Assembly: GCF_026341815.1 (NCBI RefSeq)
Contig: NZ_JAPENX010000001.1
Location: 6,076,001 to 6,140,000 of the forward strand
Source of the DNA: Streptomyces sp. NBC_00572
GTDB taxonomy: Bacteria > Actinomycetota > Actinomycetes > Streptomycetales > Streptomycetaceae
Length of the DNA: 64,000 nt
Reading direction: 5' to 3'
Of this stretch, positions 58,627 through 64,000 are shown piece after piece (the stretch's first letter is position 1; each line of letters begins with the position of its first letter). The notes below the pieces were generated by a model. It was not told the origin of the DNA. It did not search any database and saw only the letters and a list, made by a program, of their open reading frames with translations. The position numbers were made by a program, and so were the translations under genes.

Positions 58627-59784
58627 TCACCGCCAATCCGCTAGTTCGGCCGCTTCGGCATGCCGCCCGGCCCTGGTCAGCGCCTGCACAGCGGTCTGAC
58701 GTACCGTCTCGAAGAGCGCCAGGGGCAGTGGCGTGGCCAGCAGCCGGTTGAGTTGGTTGATGGCCTCGCCGAGCCGGCCGAGCCGGATCAGCACCTGGGC
58801 CAGCGAGAGCGCCCTGCGCTGCTGGTCGATCTGGGGCAGGGGAATCCGCGGGGAGTCGACCGGCGGGCTCTGGACCGCTCTGGCGAGCATCTCGGCGAGC
58901 ATGCGGAACGACTGAGGACGTTCTGACAGGTGTGGCTGCAGGCAGCTCGACACGAGGATGCTGATGCCCTCCCCGGGTGGGGTGACGGGTACCTCGGTCG
59001 GCTCGGACTGCCCCCAGTAATAGAGCTCCTCTTGACGACGTTCCGGGCCTGGAGACGCGTAGTAGTCCAGCAGTTGCGCCTGCTGGGTGACCGGGTCGGA
59101 TGCCGGGGCGAACGAGTAGGGGAGCCTGCCCGTGCACGCTTCGTAGAGGAGCACGCCGAAGGAGAAGATGTCGGCGCGGGTGTCGCAGGGTTCCCGCCGC
59201 AGCACCTCGGGCGCGGCGTACGCCCAGGTGCCGCCCCGCGCGCTCGCGAAGCGTCCGTCCTGGATACGCACCTGCCGGGCCAGGCCGAAGTCGGCGACCT
59301 TGGCCCGACCTGTGTCGTCGATGAGTACGTTCGACGGTTTGAGGTCGAGGTGAGCGACCTCGACGACGTTGGACAGGTGAGCCATGCCGTCGCACACTTG
59401 CTGCAGGATTCCGGCGAGTCCGGGCCCGTGCCGCAGCCGGATCAGGTCGGTCAGGGTCGAGGGCGCGTAGTCGAAGACGATGCCCGACCGCCCACGCACA
59501 TCGATGACGTCGAGCGTGGTGACGATGTGCCGGTGCGGTTCGAGCGCGAGCAACATCGCGAGTTCGCCGTCGCCGACGAGTGCGTCGGACAGCGGGGTCT
59601 TGATCGCGCGGCGGCCTCCGCGCTCAAGGTCGTCGACGATAAGTACCCATGCCTGCCCGCCGCGGCGGATCTCCGCCACCGACCAGCGGCCGGACAGCAC
59701 CTCGCCGATGGCGGCAGGTGCTCCCGCGGGCGGTGGCGGCGGTTCGTACGGTCCATCGGCCGTGAGGTCGGTGTCGGGGTCCAC
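58627..59784 (-). CDS. Ser/Thr protein kinase with C-terminal TPR-like region
   Basis: Soluble Hanks-type kinase of 385 residues without a TM segment. It has the catalytic Lys (RRAIKTPL), the catalytic loop HLDLKPSNVLI (HLD in place of HRD), DFG (VADFGLAR) and APE (YAAPEVL). The glycine loop is weak (EIRRGGQAWVL). The last about 70 residues (QVLIRLGRLGEAINQLNRLL) are TPR-like. GTG 59784 is preferred because it has GGGAGG 9 nt upstream; GTG 59805 would overlap the protease stop. It is encoded between an FHA protein and a zinc-ribbon protein, suggesting phospho-signalling within the operon. Confidence 0.87.
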   Translation of the reverse strand: MDPDTDLTADGPYEPPPPPAGAPAAIGEVLSGRWSVAEIRRGGQAWVLIVDDLERGGRRAIKTPLSDALVGDGELAMLLALEPHRHIVTTLDVIDVRGRSGIVFDYAPSTLTDLIRLRHGPGLAGILQQVCDGMAHLSNVVEVAHLDLKPSNVLIDDTGRAKVADFGLARQVRIQDGRFASARGGTWAYAAPEVLRREPCDTRADIFSFGVLLYEACTGRLPYSFAPASDPVTQQAQLLDYYASPGPERRQEELYYWGQSEPTEVPVTPPGEGISILVSSCLQPHLSERPQSFRMLAEMLARAVQSPPVDSPRIPLPQIDQQRRALSLAQVLIRLGRLGEAINQLNRLLATPLPLALFETVRQTAVQALTRAGRHAEAAELADWR

Positions 59785-59801
59785 CTGATGATTCCTCCCT
59801 T

Positions 59802-60743
59802 TCACTCGGGTGCCTCAGGCGTCACGCTCGCATTCGGGTCGAAAAGGTCGGGCGCGGAGAACTCCACCAGCATCGTTCCACTCGCGACGCTCAGCCGGTC
59901 CTTGTCCCCGACCGGACAGGTGTCCCCCTTGGCCAGCCTCAACTGGCGTGTGGCGCCGGCCAGGAACGCGGGGTGGGAACCCAAGTGCCGGTAGGTCAAG
60001 GTCGTACCGATCAGGGTGAGATGGCCGTGGAAGCGGCTGTCGCGGTGGTCCGGCAGGCACACGCGATTGTGTGCGTTGCGGCCGAGCGAGACGGTGAAGT
60101 CGTCGGTTTCCAGGATGAGTTCCTTCGCACCGTCGCGCAGCCACGACAACCGAAGGGTGCCATCGGCGAACCGGTGGACCGGTGCGGCGAGACGCAGGCG
60201 CTCGGGGGCGAGCGCGACGAGCTGCTCGGCGGGGGCGAGCAGCACGCTGTCGCGGTTCCAGTGCCCCGAGTTGAGGCGCGCCGACACGATGCCGATGACG
60301 CTGCCCGTCCCAGTGAGCAGTACCGGTGCGCCGCTCATGCCCGGCTGGGCGTGTCGGCAGCTCACCTTCACCCAGGACCTGCCGTCTTGCGCCGTGGCGC
60401 CGACGTAGTGGCCGACACCGGAGTCGTAGTCGCGGGACGTGGCGAATCCGCGCAGGTGGACCGGGGCGCCGGGGGTGGCGCTCGTATGCGAGGCGAGCGT
60501 CATCGGCTTCCAGTCGTCGGCTTCGCGTACGTGGATGAGCGCCACGTCGGTCGCGCGGTCCGAGGGCAGCGAGCAGTCGACGGGGAGCGAGATTCCGGGC
60601 GCGGCGATGGGCTCGAAGGTCCATTGCGCGGCGGGGTGCGGCGCAAGGACATGAGCGGCGGTCGCGGCGAGCCCGTCGGCGGTGAGGACGAAGGCGGTTC
60701 CGACGGGCTCACCATCGCGTACCAGCCTTCCGATGGTGTCCAC
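59802..60743 (-). CDS. Trypsin-like serine protease fused to FHA-like domain
   Basis: Protein of 313 residues. The N-terminal chymotrypsin-fold protease has His (AATAAHVLAP), Asp (DVALIHV) and Ser (QPGMSGAPVL). After about residue 205 an FHA-like sandwich follows (FTVSLGRNAHNRVCLPD, then RFHGHLTL and YRHLGSHPAFL), where the GR and S/H pattern of phosphothreonine-binding loops is visible. No signal peptide is present, so it should be cytoplasmic. It starts (GTG 60743) 9 nt after the membrane protein gene and precedes the kinase. Kinase-dependent recruitment or activation of the protease is inferred. Confidence 0.8.
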   Translation of the reverse strand: MDTIGRLVRDGEPVGTAFVLTADGLAATAAHVLAPHPAAQWTFEPIAAPGISLPVDCSLPSDRATDVALIHVREADDWKPMTLASHTSATPGAPVHLRGFATSRDYDSGVGHYVGATAQDGRSWVKVSCRHAQPGMSGAPVLLTGTGSVIGIVSARLNSGHWNRDSVLLAPAEQLVALAPERLRLAAPVHRFADGTLRLSWLRDGAKELILETDDFTVSLGRNAHNRVCLPDHRDSRFHGHLTLIGTTLTYRHLGSHPAFLAGATRQLRLAKGDTCPVGDKDRLSVASGTMLVEFSAPDLFDPNASVTPEAPE

Positions 60744-60752
60744 TGCGACGCC

Positions 60753-61238
60753 TCAGTCCGGGAACAGCCGGTTGGCCAGTTCGAGCAGGGGATCCTTGCC
60801 GGATCGGCCCTCGGCCGACAGCTGTTCCGTGTCTGACCCGCTCCCGGGGGCGCGGGTTGCCTGGACCGCCGCCGCCAGTCGGTGGCCGTTGAGGGCCGCT
60901 GTCGCGTTGGCGTCCGCGCGGGACTCGGCTGCCTCGGTTCGGGCGGTCAGGTCCGCCACCCGCTGCCGCTGCATCGTCGTACCGAGCAAGGCGCCGATGG
61001 CCGCGAACGCGACGGCCTCCACGGACCCGAGGACGACAAGCAGACGTGACCAGGTGACGTCGCTCGCGTCGGCGTTGAAGGCCAGCCAGGCGAGGAGCCC
61101 GATCCACAGCGCGATGACCGTGACCGCGACGACGAGCGCCGTCCCGGCGAGTGGCGCGCCCGCCGCCGCCGCATCCCCAGGCTCCTCGCCCGCCTCGTCA
61201 CCCGTGTTCCCGATTCCAGGCACAAGCCCCCCTCGCAT
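60753..61238 (-). CDS. Two-TM protein with coiled-coil tail
   Basis: Protein of 161 residues: a Gly/Ala-rich N-terminus, two TM helices (TALVVAVTVIALWIGLLAWL, about 33-52, and VEAVAFAAIGALLG, about 72-88) and a C-terminal helix (RQRVADLTARTEAAESRADA) likely to be a coiled coil. It is the first gene of the operon with the protease-FHA, kinase and zinc-ribbon genes. It could anchor or trigger the system at the membrane. The family is not recognised. Confidence 0.7.
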   Translation of the reverse strand: MRGGLVPGIGNTGDEAGEEPGDAAAAGAPLAGTALVVAVTVIALWIGLLAWLAFNADASDVTWSRLLVVLGSVEAVAFAAIGALLGTTMQRQRVADLTARTEAAESRADANATAALNGHRLAAAVQATRAPGSGSDTEQLSAEGRSGKDPLLELANRLFPD

Positions 61239-61396
61239 GCTGCAACTGCCCGAACCCGCCTCAGTGTCGGGAAGTCGGCCGTACGACCGCTGACCGCTCT
61301 CCTTGTTGTTCCCTCTACCCCGTCGGGTCCTCCCTGTCCCCTGGACGCCCGGTTGCTGTCTGGTCGTCACCATGGCGCTCAAGTGGCCTGCGGTGA

Positions 61397-61738
61397 ATGA
61401 GCCCTTCGCGGAGCGGAAACTCGGAGAGTCAGGCCATCCGGTTCGTGGGGACCGAGAAGCATCCCCAAGCCATTTACCACGTCTACCGCGGTCCGGACCG
61501 GGCGCAGGCTCTGGCGTTCCTCCGGCGGACTCCGGTCCGGGAGCCTCATGTGTACGTCGTCGTCGAGACGCCGCAGGGCAATGTCGGCCGCGACCTGATC
61601 TACCTCTTCGAGGAGGGCAATGGGCAGCTGATCGAGTTCGGTTCACGTACGCAGTCGGAAGTCCCCGTGCCGTCGGCCACGCACTGCGCGTGGTGCGGGT
61701 TCTACATGGTTCCGTTCGTTCTGCCCCAAGAGGCACGC
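61397..61738 (+). pseudogene. Fragment of a conserved actinobacterial hypothetical protein
   Basis: The frame encodes FVGTEKHPQAIYHVYRGPD, HVYVVVETPQGNVGRDL and ATHCAWCGFYMVPFVLP, which look like a real globular protein with half of a CxxC zinc site. Homology-like character stops at about 61738, and the remaining frame is antisense to the acetyl-CoA synthetase. There is no good ribosome site before the ATG at 61397. It is probably a 3'-truncated gene remnant. Confidence 0.4.
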
Positions 61739-61875
61739 CTCGCCTCAACTCTCAGCAGCAGGTCCAGGTCGTGGGCCACCGCAGGAGTGCGGGAGGGCGT
61801 CGTGGGTCCACGTGCGCGACGGGGGCGCTTCGTCTTCGGTGTTACGGCGGACGTACCGCCGTGTGCGGTGGCCAT
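61702..61875 (-). CDS. Small ORF coupled to acetyl-CoA synthetase gene
   Basis: A 57-codon frame starts with ATG overlapping the synthetase stop (TGATG) and is preceded by GAAGGA. The product is basic (VTPKTKRPRRARGP, then HDLDLLLRVEARRASWG). It could be a short genuine gene or a remnant left at the same breakpoint as the opposite-strand fragment. Confidence 0.35.
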   Translation of the reverse strand: MATAHGGTSAVTPKTKRPRRARGPTTPSRTPAVAHDLDLLLRVEARRASWGRTNGTM

Positions 61876-63677
61876 CACGGTTCCTTCTCGGAGAGCTCGG
61901 CCGTCCCGGCCGGTTCGGGTGTCTCCAGGGTCGACACGTCGCCCTCGGGCAGGCCCAGTTCGCGGGCCCGCAGCAGGCGGCGCATCACCTTTCCGCTGCG
62001 GGTGTGGGGCAGATCCTCGACGAACTCGATCTCCCGGGGGGCCACAGCCGGGCCGAGGCGCCGGCGGGCGAATGCCAAGACGTCGCGCCGTAGTTCGGTG
62101 TCGGGCGGATACTCGGGGCGCGGCAGCACGAACGCCTTGACGATCGCGCCTGCCAGCGGGTCGGGGCGTCCGATGACACCGGCCTCGGCGACCGCCGGAT
62201 GCTCCATGAGCGCGCTCTCCACCTCGAATGGTCCGATGAGGTGCCCCGCGGACTTGATGACGTCGTCGGCGCGGCCCACGAACCAGTACCAGCCGTCGGC
62301 GTCGCGGCTGACGAGGTCGCCGGTCAGGTACCAGCCGGCCGCGAAGCACGCCTCGTAACGGTGCGGCTCGTGGAGGTAGGCCCGGAACATCGAGGGCCAG
62401 CCCGCCCGTAGGGCGAGCTCGCCCTGGGCGCCGGGTTCTTGGAGGATCTGGACGTGCCCGCCGGTGATGGCCGCCCGGCCGTCCTCGCCGCATGCCAGGA
62501 CGGCGGCCTCGATACCGGGAAGGGGTCGGCCCATCGAACCGGGCCGCACCGGGTCGGCCGCGAAGTTGGCGATCATGATGGCACCGGTCTCGGTCTGCCA
62601 CCAGGTGTCGTGGACCGGTTGCCCGAGCGCCTCCCGGCCCCAGTGCACAGCCTCGGGGTTCAATGGCTCCCCGACGCTCGCGACGAACCGGAGCGCGGAG
62701 AGGTCGTGCCGCGCGGCGGGCGTCGGCTCGCCGCTGCGTGGTGTGGCCCGCATGAGCATGCGGAGCGCGGTGGGCGCGGTGTACCAGACGGTGACGTGCT
62801 GGTCGGCGAGTATCCGGTACCAGCGAGCGGGGGCGAAGTCCCCTTCGTCGACGACGGTCGTCACACCGTGGGTGAGCGGGGCGATGATGCCGTACGACAT
62901 GCCGGTGACCCAGCCGGGGTCGGCGGTGCACCAGAAGACGTCGCCCTCGTGCAGGTCCAGGGCGTAGGCGGCGGTGACGTGATGGGCGAGGACCGCCTCG
63001 TGCACGTGTACCGCGCCCTTGGGGGTCCCTGTCGTGCCGCTGGTGAAGTGCAGCAGTGCCGGTTCCGCCGGATCGGTCGGTCCCACTGTGTACGCGTCCG
63101 GCGCGGAGGCCGTGAGGGCGGGGAAGGACAGGGTGTCGGGGGGCGGGTCGGCCCCGGGGTCGAGAAGCAGGACGTGCCGCAGGTGCGGAAGACGGGACCG
63201 TACCGGGGCCACCTTGCGTTCGTACAGCTCCTGGGTCGTGACCAGCGCCCGGGCGTTGCCCAGCTTCATGCGCAGTGCGACGGGTTCGGGCCCGAAGGCG
63301 CTGAACAGGGGGCACACGACCCGGCCGGCCCGCAGCGTTCCGAGGACGGTGCTGTACAGCTCGAACCGGCGGCCGAGGAGGGTGAACACCCGCTCGCCGC
63401 GTTCCAGTCCGAGCGTCTCCAGAACGTGCGCGAAGCGGGAGCTCTCGGCTGCGAGCGCGGCGAAGCTGACCGTCCGGACGGATCCGTCGCGGGCGATGCA
63501 GCGCAACGCGACCTGTTCGCCGTGGCCCTCGCGCAGGTGCCGGTCGACCGCCTCGTATCCGATGTTGATGCCGCCGTCCGGCAGCCCGGCGAGCCGGGAC
63601 CGCTCCCGTCGCCAGGAGAAGACGGCCCGGGCGCTGTCGTAGTCGGGCATCACCGGTGCCACCCACAGGGCGTTCAT
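61875..63677 (-). CDS. Acetyl-CoA synthetase-like AMP-forming ligase
   Basis: Adenylate-forming enzyme of 600 residues that would convert acetate, or a short acid, to its CoA thioester. The P-loop is LLHFTSGTTGTPKGAVH, followed by DPGWVTGMSYGI, the acetate-pocket block TWWQTETGAIMIANF and A8-like GRADDVIKSAGHLIGPFEVES; the catalytic Lys lies in TRSGKVMRR. Length and motifs match the AcsA subgroup. ATG 63677 overlaps the CBS-BON stop by 4 nt. This pairing recurs in actinobacterial stress and dormancy loci. Confidence 0.9.
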   Translation of the reverse strand: MNALWVAPVMPDYDSARAVFSWRRERSRLAGLPDGGINIGYEAVDRHLREGHGEQVALRCIARDGSVRTVSFAALAAESSRFAHVLETLGLERGERVFTLLGRRFELYSTVLGTLRAGRVVCPLFSAFGPEPVALRMKLGNARALVTTQELYERKVAPVRSRLPHLRHVLLLDPGADPPPDTLSFPALTASAPDAYTVGPTDPAEPALLHFTSGTTGTPKGAVHVHEAVLAHHVTAAYALDLHEGDVFWCTADPGWVTGMSYGIIAPLTHGVTTVVDEGDFAPARWYRILADQHVTVWYTAPTALRMLMRATPRSGEPTPAARHDLSALRFVASVGEPLNPEAVHWGREALGQPVHDTWWQTETGAIMIANFAADPVRPGSMGRPLPGIEAAVLACGEDGRAAITGGHVQILQEPGAQGELALRAGWPSMFRAYLHEPHRYEACFAAGWYLTGDLVSRDADGWYWFVGRADDVIKSAGHLIGPFEVESALMEHPAVAEAGVIGRPDPLAGAIVKAFVLPRPEYPPDTELRRDVLAFARRRLGPAVAPREIEFVEDLPHTRSGKVMRRLLRARELGLPEGDVSTLETPEPAGTAELSEKEP

Positions 63678-64000
63678 CGCGGTGGCTCCACGTCGAGCGC
63701 GAGGTTGTCGTAGGCGTACTCGATCGATTCGTGCAGGGCGACGACTCCGTCGACCGAACGGCAGAGCCGCACGATCACGCGGATGTCGGCCCGCTCGGCG
63801 ACCCGGCCCGTCAGCCCGACGACTCCGTCGTCGACGGTCACGCGGATCGTGTCGGGGGCGAGGCGCAGAGTGTCGGCCAGGACGTCGTGCTCGATCTCGT
63901 CACGGATCGCCGTGTCACTGCGTAGGAAGGGCCGCAGCAGGTCGCTGCGGCTGATGATCCCGACGAGGCGACCGGTCTCGTCGGTCACGGGCAGTCTCTT
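63674..64000 (-). CDS. CBS-BON domain protein, 5' end outside window
   Basis: The C-terminal 108 residues are visible. They begin inside a CBS domain (LPVTDETGRLVGIISRSDLL) and continue into a BON domain (DTIRVTVDDGVVGLTGRVAE). The frame is open to the right end of the window. CBS-BON proteins are thought to sense adenosine nucleotides and are commonly found with universal stress proteins. It is translationally coupled to the acetyl-CoA synthetase. Confidence 0.88.
   Translation of the reverse strand, partial: KRLPVTDETGRLVGIISRSDLLRPFLRSDTAIRDEIEHDVLADTLRLAPDTIRVTVDDGVVGLTGRVAERADIRVIVRLCRSVDGVVALHESIEYAYDNLALDVEPPR

Noticed and set aside
1..64000. tRNA, rRNA, integrase, IS element or att sites
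   Set aside because: None was recognised on reading both strands, so no mobile origin can be claimed for any block.

Overview
The window is high-GC actinobacterial DNA, most likely from a Streptomyces chromosome. Nearly every third codon position is G or C, starts are often GTG, and genes overlap by 1-20 nt in long operons. The neighbourhood (type II PKS, Cys-type NRPS, BlaI/M56, CBS-BON proteins, acetyl-CoA synthetase) is typical of the genus. No species can be named from the sequence alone.

Region 1 (1-25.1 kb) is a biosynthetic locus. An 11-gene leftward operon (9898 down past position 1) encodes a SCP2-fold protein, an LLM flavin oxidoreductase, a free ACP, three ketosynthases with intact Cys-His-His, two ketosynthase-fold proteins without the catalytic Cys (chain-length-factor-like), a tandem hotdog protein, an alpha/beta hydrolase and a FabL-type enoyl reductase. 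This reads as a reducing type II PKS with two KS/CLF-like pairs plus a third KS. It is followed by tailoring genes: two paralogous FAD enzymes, two P450s, a double SnoaL-like protein, an Acg-type nitroreductase, two methyltransferases, a Baeyer-Villiger-type monooxygenase and a class III aminotransferase. A MerR / thioredoxin-reductase-like / DHA2 exporter cassette may provide self-protection.

Region 2 (25.2-28.5 kb) holds a BlaI repressor / M56 metallopeptidase pair and two membrane proteins and looks unrelated to the biosynthesis.

Region 3 (28.5-44 kb) is a second biosynthetic block. A 2684-residue NRPS reads ACP-Cy-A-T-Cy-A-T-C*, and both A domains carry a near-perfect cysteine code. Around it lie a type II thioesterase, a DrrAB-like ABC exporter, a SCP2-fold protein, a fatty acyl-AMP ligase and an atypical LuxR regulator. 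The simplest reading is a fatty or polyketide acid activated by the ligase, loaded on the N-terminal ACP and extended by two cyclised cysteines, giving an acyl-bisthiazoline. Whether the type II PKS of region 1 supplies that acid is a hypothesis. The two A-T segments are almost identical at DNA level and show extreme strand skew.

Region 4 (44-64 kb) is mainly housekeeping or accessory: a copper-type P-ATPase, a two-HTH regulator, a very large secreted subtilase with a BNR-repeat tail, a truncated PucR-type pseudogene, a D,D-carboxypeptidase lipoprotein, a two-component system, a membrane EEP phosphatase/nuclease, a compact operon linking a Ser/Thr kinase to a protease-FHA protein and a zinc-ribbon protein, and an acetyl-CoA synthetase with a CBS-BON protein that runs off the right end.
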